Assembly: GCA_913055605.1 (NCBI GenBank)
Contig: CAJXKJ010000004.1
Span: 1-64,000 of the forward strand
Direction: 5' to 3'
Length of the DNA stretch: 64,000 nt
Source: an uncultured Euryhalocaulis sp.
Lineage (GTDB): Bacteria > Pseudomonadota > Alphaproteobacteria > Caulobacterales > Maricaulaceae
Shown here: positions 9,056-17,796 of the stretch, one piece after another
How the letters are laid out: each line of letters begins with the position of its first letter
Numbering within the stretch: the stretch's first letter is position 1
Position numbers and translations under genes: made by a program
Notes under the pieces: model-generated
Told to the model about the DNA's origin: nothing
Database searches by the model: none
What the model saw: the letters and a program-made list of their open reading frames with translations, nothing else

Positions 9056-9898
9056 ATGGGCGACGCAGCACGCGTGACCGGCGTGATGATCTGCGGCGCG
9101 GGTCATTCCGGCTCGACATTGCTTGGCATGATCCTGGGCGGCGCCGAGGGGGCGTTCTACGCAGGCGAAGGCGGCAAGATCCGCTATCTCCACGATTCCC
9201 GGAAACCCCTGCGCAAGCGCGTCTGCAAGATATGCGGCGAAGACTGTCCCGTCTGGTCCGGCTTTCACTGGGACCGCGGTCGACCGCTCTATCCGCAGAT
9301 CGCTGCCCATATCGGCCTGTCCATCGTTGTGGACTCCACCAAGGATTCCGAATGGATTTCCGCGCGGGCCGAAGAGTTGCGCGGCGCCGGCGGGCGGCCC
9401 TGCCTGATCCTGCTGCTGCGCGACGGGCGGGCGGTCGTGAACTCCCGCGTTCGCAAATACCCGGACTGCGATACGGAACAGCAGATCCGTGACTGGATGA
9501 CCCAGATGGCGCGCAGCCAGGCGCTCTATGACGCCTTCGACGGACCGAAAGCCATCGTGCGCTATGAAGACCTGGCGACGGGTGCCGAGGGCGTGGCGCG
9601 GCGGGTCTGCGCGCTGGTCGGCGCGCCATTCGACGCCGCGATGCTCGACTTCCAGTCGCGCGCCCACCATCCGCTGGGCGGCAATAGCGGCGCGCAATAT
9701 GTCGCCGCCCGGCCGACCCTACCCGATGACGCCGAGCCGTTTGTCGGCCTGAACGAACGCACCCGCGCCTATTACGAATCCCACCCGGGCGAGATCCGGC
9801 TGGACCTGCGCTGGCGCGATGAATTGTCCGAAGAGAATGCGGCGCTGTTCCAGCGCCTGGCCGGCGATTTCAACCGGTCGATGGAATGGGGGGAGTAG
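9056..9898 (+). CDS. Sulfotransferase family protein
   Basis: Start is ATG 9056, directly behind a GGGGGAG ribosome binding site. The 280-residue protein has a PAPS-binding P-loop near its N-terminus (ICGAGHSGSTLLGMIL, residues 12-27). The 3'-phosphate-binding segment follows at LILLLRDGRAVVNSRV, with Arg and Ser in the expected places. A Cys cluster (CKICGEDC, Cys57, 60 and 64) may bind metal. The family moves sulfonate from PAPS to a hydroxyl or amine of a glycan, lipid or peptide. Its stop is 7 bases before the GT-sulfotransferase gene, so both are probably one transcript together with the ABC transporter. No PAPS-synthesis gene is in the window. Confidence 0.85.
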   Translation: MGDAARVTGVMICGAGHSGSTLLGMILGGAEGAFYAGEGGKIRYLHDSRKPLRKRVCKICGEDCPVWSGFHWDRGRPLYPQIAAHIGLSIVVDSTKDSEWISARAEELRGAGGRPCLILLLRDGRAVVNSRVRKYPDCDTEQQIRDWMTQMARSQALYDAFDGPKAIVRYEDLATGAEGVARRVCALVGAPFDAAMLDFQSRAHHPLGGNSGAQYVAARPTLPDDAEPFVGLNERTRAYYESHPGEIRLDLRWRDELSEENAALFQRLAGDFNRSMEWGE

Positions 9899-9905
9899 CG
9901 GTCCG

Positions 9906-11336
9906 ATGGCGAAGGTCGATGTCGTTTTCCGCCAGGTCGACGAGCGCACGCGCGAGGTCTCGCTGGAACTGGCAAAGCGCCATATCCGCCCCGACGCCAT
10001 CCATGTGATGGACGACGTGCGGCCGTTCACCGAATGCGTGAACCAGATGCTGCGCATCCGCCACGACTGCGACTATGTCGTCTATCTGGACGCCGACTGC
10101 CTGATCCTGGAGGACATGCGCGACTTCATCGATCAGTGCGACGCGGCCTATGTCGACGCCTATGTGACCGACCGCTTCCGCGGCCGCATCCATTGCGGTG
10201 TGCACATCACGCGCACGGATCTGGTGCGCAAGATGGCGGTGATCGAGCCGCCGAAGGACGATCTGAAATACGTCCTGCGCCCGGAATCCCGCCTGCGGAA
10301 TCTGGCGATGAAGCCGCTGCGCATGTCCAAGCAGTTCCGCAATTTCGACATCCTGCACGACTATTTCCAGTATTACCGCCACGTCTTCATCAAATACGCC
10401 CTGCGCGAGCTGCGCAGCCGCACCCGGTTCCAGCTGCGCCGCCTGTCCAGCATGATGAACCGCTGGCCGGACCCCGCCGGCGCGGTCGACGACTACGCCA
10501 TCGCCCAGCACGCCATCGACTATGCGCGCGTCCATGTGCCGAAGGACGCGACGGCCGAGGCGGTGCACGCCTTCATCGCCGACCTGCCCGCCCATGCGGA
10601 GCGGGAGCTGGCGCGCCTGGGCGTGCGGGAGAAGGACGCCTTCACGATGGACGACCTGGAGGCGTGGCTGGAGCGGAACGACCACCGCCAGCAATACGGC
10701 GCCAATGCCGACGGCAAGCCGAAGGTCTTCGGCCTCGGCCTGTCGCGTACCGGCACGCGGTCGCTGACCGGCGGGCTGCAGGTGCTGGGCTTCGACACCA
10801 GCCATTATCCGATCGACGAGGACACCTATACCGAGCTCGCCAACGGCCAGTACGACCTGACCCTGCTGAAATATTATGACGGCCTGACCGACATCACGAC
10901 CGTCCCCTATTACCAGCAGCTGGACCGCGCCTATCCGGGCAGCAAGTTCGTGCTGACCGTGCGCGACAAGGATTCCTGGCTGCGCTCGTGCCGCAATCAC
11001 TGGTTCAACCGCCCGGCCTTCAAGGAGGCGGAGGATCCGGACGAGGAGACGCATCTGCTGATGCGCCAGCTCCTGCGCGCCGCCGTCTATGGCTGCTACA
11101 ATTTCGTGCCGGAGCGGTTTTCCTGGGTCTATGACCGGCATGTGCGGGAGGTGATGGACTATTTCCGCGACCGGCCGGACGACCTTCTCATCATCGACAT
11201 CTGTTCCGGCGAGGGGTTCGAGAAGCTGGCCCCCTTCCTGGACCGTCCGATCCCCGCCGAGCCCTTCCCGCACAAGGGCGCGCAGCTGTCCCAGCGCGTC
11301 GCCGAGGCGGAGGCCGCGACGGCCGCCGCCGAATAG
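9906..11336 (+). CDS. Glycosyltransferase-sulfotransferase fusion protein
   Basis: The 476-residue protein starts at ATG 9906. Residues 1-190 look like a GT-A-type glycosyltransferase domain: the motif VYLDADCLILED gives a DxD-like Asp62-Ala-Asp64, followed by a GRIHCGVHITR segment. Residues 191-270 form a linker with charged helices. From residue 275 a second enzyme begins with a PAPS P-loop (FGLGLSRTGTRSLTGG) and a 3'-phosphate motif (FVLTVRDKDSWLRSC, about 348-362), matching the Sulfotransfer_4-type family. No stop or frameshift separates the halves, so this reads as a genuine fusion that could glycosylate and sulfonate the same acceptor. The acceptor is unknown. The neighbouring sulfotransferase and ABC exporter suggest an exported sulfated glycoconjugate or peptide. 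Confidence 0.8.
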   Translation: MAKVDVVFRQVDERTREVSLELAKRHIRPDAIHVMDDVRPFTECVNQMLRIRHDCDYVVYLDADCLILEDMRDFIDQCDAAYVDAYVTDRFRGRIHCGVHITRTDLVRKMAVIEPPKDDLKYVLRPESRLRNLAMKPLRMSKQFRNFDILHDYFQYYRHVFIKYALRELRSRTRFQLRRLSSMMNRWPDPAGAVDDYAIAQHAIDYARVHVPKDATAEAVHAFIADLPAHAERELARLGVREKDAFTMDDLEAWLERNDHRQQYGANADGKPKVFGLGLSRTGTRSLTGGLQVLGFDTSHYPIDEDTYTELANGQYDLTLLKYYDGLTDITTVPYYQQLDRAYPGSKFVLTVRDKDSWLRSCRNHWFNRPAFKEAEDPDEETHLLMRQLLRAAVYGCYNFVPERFSWVYDRHVREVMDYFRDRPDDLLIIDICSGEGFEKLAPFLDRPIPAEPFPHKGAQLSQRVAEAEAATAAAE

Positions 11337-11356
11337 GCGCGCCATCGCGGGGCCGC

Positions 11357-13204
11357 ATGGCCGCTGAACCCGACACTTCTCCCGCCAATCCCTCTGGCAG
11401 CCCCTATGCGCATGTGAAGACGCCCGCGCTGCGGGAGGCGTTGTCGCACGCGCTGTGGGCGATGCGCATGGCGTGGCGCGCCGCGCCGGGGCTGACGCTC
11501 GCCATCGCCGCGATCACGGTCTGGATCGCGGCCGGCCCTGCGCTGGCCGCCTGGCTGGCGGCGAAGATCGTGGACTCGGTTCTGGCCGCCGCAACCGCCG
11601 GCGGCTCGCGCGCCGCCCCCCTGCTCTGGGTCGCGGCGGAGACGGTTGTGCTGGGCGCGCTGCTGGCCGCGCGGCGGATGCTGGCCCTGCGCAAGCGGCT
11701 GCTGCAGGCGGAGCTGGGCTACGCCGTCGGCGGCGCCGTCTTCGACAAGACGCTGCGCATGGATTTGCAGACCATCGAAAGCCCGGCGGTGCAGCAGCAG
11801 ATCGTGCTGGCGCGCCAGTCCGCGGCCGCGCGGCCCTTCGGCCTGGTCAGCCGGGTGTTCGATGTCGCGCAATTCACGCTGACGCTCGTCACCTTTGCGG
11901 TGGTGCTGTGGACCTTCTCACCCCTCGCCGTCCTGATCGTGATCCTGGGCGGCCTGCCGCTCTTCTTCAGCGAGCTGCGTTTTTCCGGCGAGTTCTTCCG
12001 CTTTTATACCGGCCGCACGCCGGAGATGCGGCGGCGCTCCTATCTCGAAGGGCTGATGACCAGCGACAGCGCCGCGCCGGAGCGCCTGCACGCCCGCGCC
12101 GGCGCGGCGATCATGCAGCGCTATCGCGCGCTCTATGAGCGGCTGTTCGGCGAGGACCGCGCGCTGCAGGTCCGGCGCGCCTGGGGCGGTGTGGCCCTGA
12201 TCGCGGTCAGCTCGCTCGTCTTCATGGGCGGCAAAATCTGGGTCGTCTGGGTCGCCGTGACCGGCGCCATAACGCTCGGCCAGATGACGATGTATGTCGC
12301 CCTGCTGAAACAGGGCCAGAACACTGTGACCTCCCTCCTCGCCACGATCGGCGGCGGGTACGAGGACCTTCTCTATATGTCCAATCTTCACGCCCTGCTG
12401 GACGCCCCCGAGGGTGTGGCGCGCGGCGCGGCGGCAGCGGGTCCCCTGCCCGGCGACGGCTACCGGCTGGAGGGGGTGGGGTTCACTTATCCGGGCGCGG
12501 CGAAGCCCGCGCTGGAGGGCGTCAGCCTGCACATCCCGCCCGGCACGCGGCTGGGCGTTGTCGGCGCGAATGGGTCCGGCAAGACGACGCTGGTGAAGCT
12601 GCTGACCGGACTCTATGCGCCGCAGACCGGGCACATCACGCTGGACGGCCTAGCTCTGTCCGACTGGGCGCCGGACGCGCTGTACGCCCGCACCGCCGCG
12701 CTGTTCCAGCCGTTCCAGCGCTATCAGCTGACCGCCGGCGAAAACATCGCCATGGGCGAAGGCTTGCGCGTGGACGATCCCGCCATGCTGAACGAGGCCG
12801 CCGTGCGCGGCCTGGCCGCGCCGCTGATCGCGGATCTGCCGCGCGGTCTGGACACCAATCTGTCGCGGCAATTCCTGGACGGGCGCGAACTGTCCGGCGG
12901 CCAGTGGCAGCGCCTGGCGCTCGCCCGCGCCATGCTGCGCTCCGGCGCCGAAACGCTGATCCTGGATGAGCCGACCGCAGCCTTGGACCCGGCGGCGGAG
13001 GCGGAGTTCCTGCAGAGCGCGGCGGCGCCCGGCCGCACCGTCATCCTGATCAGCCACCGGCTGTCCAACCTGCAATACGCCGACCGGATCGTGGTGCTGG
13101 ACAAGGGGCGGATCGTGGAGGACGGCGATCACGCCGCGCTGCTCGCCGCCGGCGGGCTCTATAAATCCCTGTTCGACAAACAGGCCGGCTTCTATCGCGG
13201 CTGA
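11357..13204 (+). CDS. ABC transporter, fused membrane and ATPase domains (exporter type)
   Basis: The 615-residue half-transporter starts at ATG 11357, 20 bases after the fusion gene. Its N-terminal half has about six membrane segments. A mid-region pattern (TIESPAVQQQIVLARQSA, then TPEMRRRSYLEGLMTS) is typical of the exporter branch often seen beside peptide or natural-product clusters. The ATPase half has Walker A GANGSGKTTLVKL, the signature LSGGQWQRLALARAM, Walker B LILDEPTAALD and an ISHRL H-loop. There is no N-terminal C39 peptidase domain, so it would not trim a leader peptide itself. It probably works as a homodimer exporting the product of the two upstream sulfotransferase genes; that link is inferred from the gene order. 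Confidence 0.88.
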   Translation: MAAEPDTSPANPSGSPYAHVKTPALREALSHALWAMRMAWRAAPGLTLAIAAITVWIAAGPALAAWLAAKIVDSVLAAATAGGSRAAPLLWVAAETVVLGALLAARRMLALRKRLLQAELGYAVGGAVFDKTLRMDLQTIESPAVQQQIVLARQSAAARPFGLVSRVFDVAQFTLTLVTFAVVLWTFSPLAVLIVILGGLPLFFSELRFSGEFFRFYTGRTPEMRRRSYLEGLMTSDSAAPERLHARAGAAIMQRYRALYERLFGEDRALQVRRAWGGVALIAVSSLVFMGGKIWVVWVAVTGAITLGQMTMYVALLKQGQNTVTSLLATIGGGYEDLLYMSNLHALLDAPEGVARGAAAAGPLPGDGYRLEGVGFTYPGAAKPALEGVSLHIPPGTRLGVVGANGSGKTTLVKLLTGLYAPQTGHITLDGLALSDWAPDALYARTAALFQPFQRYQLTAGENIAMGEGLRVDDPAMLNEAAVRGLAAPLIADLPRGLDTNLSRQFLDGRELSGGQWQRLALARAMLRSGAETLILDEPTAALDPAAEAEFLQSAAAPGRTVILISHRLSNLQYADRIVVLDKGRIVEDGDHAALLAAGGLYKSLFDKQAGFYRG

Positions 13205-13207
13205 GGC

Positions 13208-16200
13208 CTATTCGGCCGGCGCGGGTGACGGCTCCATCGCGTGGCGCCGGAACAGACCTTTGACGCCGCCCCGGATCAGCACGAAGAAGAGCGGGATATA
13301 GAAGACCGCCAGAACCGTGGCCGTGAACATGCCGCCGATCACCGCCGTGCCGATGGCGATGCGGCTGTTCGCGCCCGCCCCGGTGGAGATGGCCAGCGGC
13401 AGCACGCCGAACATGAAGGCGGTGGAGGTCATCAGGATCGGGCGCAGCCGGATACGCGCCGCCTCCAGCGCCGCGTCGATCAGGCCGAGCCCGCGCCTCT
13501 GCCCTTGGTCTGCGAATTCAATCATCAGGATCGCGTTCTTGGCCGCGAGCCCCATTGTCGTCAGCAGCCCGATCTGCAGGAAGACGTCGTTTTCCAGCCC
13601 GCGCAGGGTCACCGCGAACACCGCGCCGATCAGGCCCAGCGGCACGATCAGCATCACCGCGATCGGGATCGACCAGCTTTCATACAGCGCGGCCAGACAC
13701 AGGAAGACGACCAGCAGCGACAGGCCGTAAAGCAGCGGCGCCTGACCGGACGAGACCCGTTCCTGGAAGGACAGGCCGCTCCAGGCCACGGTCGTGCCCG
13801 GAATCTGGTCGGCCAGATCCTCCATCCGGTCCATCGCGGTGCCCGAGCTGACGCCCGGCGCCGCCGACCCTTCGATCTGGAAGGAGCGCACGCCGCCGAA
13901 GCGCGCCAGATTGGTCGGCGCCTGGGCCCAGGAGGTTTCTGCGAAGGAGGAGAACGGCGTCATGCCGCCGTCGCGCGAGCGCACATACCATTGTTTCAGA
14001 TCGTCCGGCTCGCCTCGGAATTCCGCCTCGCCCTGCAGATAGACGCGCTTGACCCGGCCGTTATCCAGGAAGTCGTTCACATAGCGCCCGCCCCAGGCGA
14101 TGGAGAGCGTCTGGTTCACGTCCGATTGCGACAGACCCAGCACGGACAGGCGCTGCGGATCGACATCGACCTTCAGCGTCGGCACGCCGGGCAGCTCGCT
14201 GGCGCGCACGCTGGACAGCTCGGGGTCCTGCGACGCCAGCGCCACCAGCTGGTCGCGCGCGTTCTCGAACTCGGTCTGGGTCAGGCCGCCGCTGTTCAGC
14301 AGCTGCAGCGTGAAGCCGTCGGACTGGCCGATGCCGCGCACCGGCGGCGGCACGATGACGAAGGCCTGAACGTCGCGCAGGCCGGCCAGCGCGCGGCTGG
14401 CGCGCTGGGCCACTTCCTGCGCGGAGTCCGGCCGGTCCTTCCAGTCCCGCAGGTGCAGGAAGCCGCGGCCCGAATTCTGGGCGCCGTTGCCGCTGACCGA
14501 CATCAGCGTTTCCATGTTGGCCTGCTCGTTCTCGAGGAAATAGCGCTCGATCGCGGCCTGCGCCTCCAGCGCCCTCGGCTGGGTCGCGCCGGAGGGCAGC
14601 TGGAACTGGAACATCGCCCGGCCCTGATCCTCGTTCGGCAGGAAGCCGGTGGGCAGGTTGGCGAACATGAAGGCGAGCAGGCCGACAATGCCGGCATAGA
14701 CCGCCAGGAACAGGAATCTCTGCCGCAGTACGAAGCGCACGCCCGCCAGATAGCGGCGCACCAGACTGCCCGCGGCGGCGTTGAAGCCATCCGCGGCGCT
14801 CTTGATCTTCGCGAACGGACCCGGCCCGCTCTTCGAGACGGCGTGGGCGTGGCGGGATTTCAGCACCGTCGCGGTCAGCGCCGGGCTCAGCACCAGCGCC
14901 ACGATCACCGACAGCACCATGGCCGACACGATGGTCACGGAGAACTGGCGGTAGATGACGCCCGTCGAGCCGCCGAAAAACGCCATCGGCAGGAAGACCG
15001 CGGAGAGCACCGCGGCGATGCCGATCAGCGCCATCTGGATTTCGCCCATGGAGCGGATCGTCGCCTCGCGCGGCGACATGCCCGGATTTTCGTGCAGCAG
15101 CCGCTCCACGTTCTCCACCACAACGATGGCGTCGTCGACCAGCAGGCCGATGGCCAGCACCAGGCCGAACAGGGTCAGCGTGTTGATCGAGAATCCGGCC
15201 GCCCAGAACACGCCGAACGTGCCCAGCAGGACGACCGGCACGGCGATGGCCGGCACCAGCGTCGCGCGCCAGCTTTGCAGGAAGACGAACATGACGATGA
15301 CGACCAGCACGATCGCCTCGCACAGCGTCTTCACCACTTCCTCGATGGAGATCTTGATGAACTCGCTGCCGTCGTTCGGGAAAGCGTACCGGAAGCCGTC
15401 GGGGAAGGAGCGCGCCAGATCGGCGACCTCGTCCTTCACCGCCGCGGCGGTCTTCAGCGCGTTTTCACCCGGCGCCAGCATCACCGCGATCCCCGCGCCC
15501 GGATAGCCGTTCACATGGGTGACGATGGAATAGTTCTCCGCGCCCAGCTCCACCCGCGCCACGTCGGACAGCCGCACGGTGGAGCCATCGGCCTGGGTCT
15601 TCACGACGATGTTGCGGAACTGTTCGGCGGTCTGCAGGCGCGACTGGGCCGTGACCGTGGCGTTCAGCATCTGCGCGGTCGGCATCGGCGTGGCGCCGAT
15701 CTCGCCGGCGGCGACTTCCGCGTTCTGCGCCTGGATCGCCGCCATGGCGTCGGTCGGCATCAGCGAATAGGAGGCGAGCCGCACCGGGTCGAGCCAGATC
15801 CGCATCGCCCGCTCGCTGCCGAAGACGTTGGTGTCGCCGACGCCCGGGATGCGCGCGATCGTGTCCTGCATGTTGGACGCGATATAGTCGGAAATATCGA
15901 GATTGGTGCGCGTGCCGCTGACGTCATAGACCGACACGATCAGCAGGAAGTCCGGATTGGACTTGGTGACGCGCAGGCCCTGCTGCTGCACCTGTTGCGG
16001 CAGACGGGACAGCGCCTGCTGGACCTTGTTCTGGACCTGGACCTGCGCGATGTCCGGATCGACCCCCTTCTCGAACGTCGCGGTGATGCCGACCTGGCCG
16101 CGCGAGCTGGAGTTGGAGCTGAAATAGAGCAGGCCCTCGATCCCGGTGAGCTGCTGCTCGATCACCTGGGTGACGCTGTTCTCCAGCGTCTCGGCCGACG

Positions 16201-16357
16201 CGCCGGGATAGGACGCGCTGATGTTCACTTCGGTCGGGGCCACGTCCGGATACTGCTCGACCGGCAGCATCATGATGCCGCCGACCCCGGTCAGCATGAT
16301 GACGATGGCGATGACCCAGGCGAAGATCGGCCGGTCGATGAAGATCCGCGACAGCAT
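13208..16357 (-). CDS. RND efflux pump, HAE1 (AcrB-like) inner-membrane subunit
   Basis: The 1049-residue protein has the standard length and layout of a HAE1 RND pump: MLSRIFIDRPIFAWVIAI at the N-terminus, about 12 membrane segments, and two large periplasmic loops. Characteristic stretches include GVGDTNVFGSERAMRIWLDP, the proton-relay helix LAIGLLVDDAIVVVENVERL with its Asp pair, and GLAAKNAILMIEFA in the second half. It expels amphipathic drugs with the adaptor encoded just upstream. The adaptor stop and this start share a base (TGATG, 16359-16355), so translation is coupled. No outer-membrane TolC-type gene lies nearby, so a distant one is probably used. It converges with the ABC gene, 3 bases apart. 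Confidence 0.95.
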   Translation of the reverse strand: MLSRIFIDRPIFAWVIAIVIMLTGVGGIMMLPVEQYPDVAPTEVNISASYPGASAETLENSVTQVIEQQLTGIEGLLYFSSNSSSRGQVGITATFEKGVDPDIAQVQVQNKVQQALSRLPQQVQQQGLRVTKSNPDFLLIVSVYDVSGTRTNLDISDYIASNMQDTIARIPGVGDTNVFGSERAMRIWLDPVRLASYSLMPTDAMAAIQAQNAEVAAGEIGATPMPTAQMLNATVTAQSRLQTAEQFRNIVVKTQADGSTVRLSDVARVELGAENYSIVTHVNGYPGAGIAVMLAPGENALKTAAAVKDEVADLARSFPDGFRYAFPNDGSEFIKISIEEVVKTLCEAIVLVVIVMFVFLQSWRATLVPAIAVPVVLLGTFGVFWAAGFSINTLTLFGLVLAIGLLVDDAIVVVENVERLLHENPGMSPREATIRSMGEIQMALIGIAAVLSAVFLPMAFFGGSTGVIYRQFSVTIVSAMVLSVIVALVLSPALTATVLKSRHAHAVSKSGPGPFAKIKSAADGFNAAAGSLVRRYLAGVRFVLRQRFLFLAVYAGIVGLLAFMFANLPTGFLPNEDQGRAMFQFQLPSGATQPRALEAQAAIERYFLENEQANMETLMSVSGNGAQNSGRGFLHLRDWKDRPDSAQEVAQRASRALAGLRDVQAFVIVPPPVRGIGQSDGFTLQLLNSGGLTQTEFENARDQLVALASQDPELSSVRASELPGVPTLKVDVDPQRLSVLGLSQSDVNQTLSIAWGGRYVNDFLDNGRVKRVYLQGEAEFRGEPDDLKQWYVRSRDGGMTPFSSFAETSWAQAPTNLARFGGVRSFQIEGSAAPGVSSGTAMDRMEDLADQIPGTTVAWSGLSFQERVSSGQAPLLYGLSLLVVFLCLAALYESWSIPIAVMLIVPLGLIGAVFAVTLRGLENDVFLQIGLLTTMGLAAKNAILMIEFADQGQRRGLGLIDAALEAARIRLRPILMTSTAFMFGVLPLAISTGAGANSRIAIGTAVIGGMFTATVLAVFYIPLFFVLIRGGVKGLFRRHAMEPSPAPAE

Positions 16358-17619
16358 CAGTTACGCGCCAGCGTAGGCTGGCCGCGTTCGGCGCCTTCGG
16401 CGATCGGCCCGGCCCCGCTTTGCGGACCGCCGCCGCCGCCGACATTCTGCGGCGCGCCGGCCGGCACGGGCCTGACCGGAACGCCGGGGGCCAGCTTGCC
16501 GGTCCCCTCCACGATCACCCGGTCGCCGTCCTGCAGGCCGGCGGTCACGACCCAGTTCTCGCCCAGCACGCGCGGCGCCGTCACGCGGCGCTGCTGCGCC
16601 GTCTCGTCGTCGCCGACGACCCACAGCATCGCCTGGCCGTCCGCGCTGCGCGTCAGGCTGGTCTGCGGCGCCAGAAAAGCGTGCTCCTGCACGCCCTGGC
16701 TGAACAGCGCCCGCACGAACATGCCGGGCAGCAGCAGGCCGTCCGGATTGGGAACGCTGGCGCGCAGCGTCACCGTGCCGGTGCTGGCGTTCACGGTCGC
16801 CTCGGCGAACTCCACCGTGCCCTGGTGTTCGTATTCGGAGCCGTCCTCGAGCTTCAGCTGGACCTCGGTCCGGCCGGGGGTCACCCCGCCGTCGGCCAGC
16901 GCGCGGCGCAGCGTCAGAAGGTCCGCGCTCGACTGCTGGATATCGACGAACATCGGGTCCAGGCGCTGGATCACGGCCAGCGGACTGGCCTGGTTGGCGG
17001 TGACCAGCGCGCCCTCGGTGAACAGGGACCGTCCGATGCGACCGCTGATCGGCGCGGAAATCTTGGTGTAGCGCAGATTGATCTGGGCGCGCTGCAGCTG
17101 GGCGCGCGCCTCCGCCACCGCGGCCTCGGCCCGGCGGGCAGACGCTTCGGCGTCGGTATAGGCCTGGCGGCTGACGGCCTCGACCTCCGCCAGCGGGCGG
17201 TACCTGTCGGCCAGCGCGCGCGCCGCCTCGGCGGAGGCTTCGGCGCTGGCGAGACTCGCCACCGCCTCATCCGCCGCGGCGCGATAGAGGCTGTCGTCGA
17301 TCTGGTAGAGGACGTCGCCTTCCTCGACCAGCGCGCCCTCGGTGAAGGCGCGGTCCAGGATGATGCCGTTCACCTGCGGACGCACTTCGGAGGTCTGGAA
17401 CGCGGCGGTGCGGCCCGCGAGCTCCGTCTGAACCGGAACGGTCGCGCCCTCCATCACCACATAGCCGACTTCCACGGAACGGCCGCCGCCGAACCCGCCC
17501 CCGCCGGGACCGCCGGCCTGCTCTTCGCCGGATGCGCCGCACGCGGCCAGAGCCGCCGCCGAGAGCAGAGCAGCACAAGATTTGACGATCGCCGAAGGCT
17601 TTAGGTCTTGTTTAGTCAA
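16357..17619 (-). CDS. RND efflux periplasmic adaptor lipoprotein
   Basis: The 420-residue membrane-fusion protein has a lipobox at Cys27 (AAALAAC) and a Gly-rich linker. The lipoyl/barrel-sandwich halves flank a helical hairpin (ASAEASAEAARALADRYRPL, then EARAQLQRAQINLRYTKI), with a C-terminal beta-barrel. The apparent start is TTG 17619, since no ATG or GTG lies upstream of the signal peptide in frame; the ribosome binding site is weak. It bridges the AcrB-like pump to an outer-membrane channel. A TTAA-N6-TTAA pair at 17689-17702 lies upstream, but its spacing does not match the known CtrA site. Confidence 0.92.
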   Translation of the reverse strand: MTKQDLKPSAIVKSCAALLSAAALAACGASGEEQAGGPGGGGFGGGRSVEVGYVVMEGATVPVQTELAGRTAAFQTSEVRPQVNGIILDRAFTEGALVEEGDVLYQIDDSLYRAAADEAVASLASAEASAEAARALADRYRPLAEVEAVSRQAYTDAEASARRAEAAVAEARAQLQRAQINLRYTKISAPISGRIGRSLFTEGALVTANQASPLAVIQRLDPMFVDIQQSSADLLTLRRALADGGVTPGRTEVQLKLEDGSEYEHQGTVEFAEATVNASTGTVTLRASVPNPDGLLLPGMFVRALFSQGVQEHAFLAPQTSLTRSADGQAMLWVVGDDETAQQRRVTAPRVLGENWVVTAGLQDGDRVIVEGTGKLAPGVPVRPVPAGAPQNVGGGGGPQSGAGPIAEGAERGQPTLARN

Positions 17620-17764
17620 TTCGACAGCCGATTCAGTCAGATAACGCAGCCGCGAAAAGAGTATCAGATAGCAACGGCCACGCGCGCGTTAAATTGTTTT
17701 AAGCCGCGCATGCCAGCCTTGCGAATGCGGAGAAGCACGCAGTTGTGATCGGCCCCTCCGCGCA

Positions 17765-17787
17765 GGGGCGGGATGCGCCCTGCCCCG
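17765..17787 (-). terminator. GC-rich stem-loop downstream of phoD
   Basis: Just past the phoD stop, GGGGC-GGG and CCC-GCCCC arms can pair around a short loop. A neighbouring GCCCCT/AGGGGC hairpin (17752-17769) overlaps it and would compete. There is no clear T-tract, so termination is uncertain. Confidence 0.35.
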
Positions 17788-17796
17788 GAACGGTGC

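Noticed and set aside
8988-9077. 29-codon open frame ahead of the sulfotransferase, considered as a peptide precursor
   Set aside because: It overlaps the sulfotransferase start and has no leader or core features.
13241-17071. Very long open frame (about 1276 codons) on the plus strand antisense to the RND genes
   Set aside because: It is a GC-driven shadow of two clear genes; the amino-acid mix (Arg, His, Gln, Gly-rich) has no domains.
17689-17702. TTAA-N6-TTAA pair upstream of the RND operon, like a CtrA site
   Set aside because: The known CtrA site needs a 7-base spacer; this one is 6, so it is only a near match.
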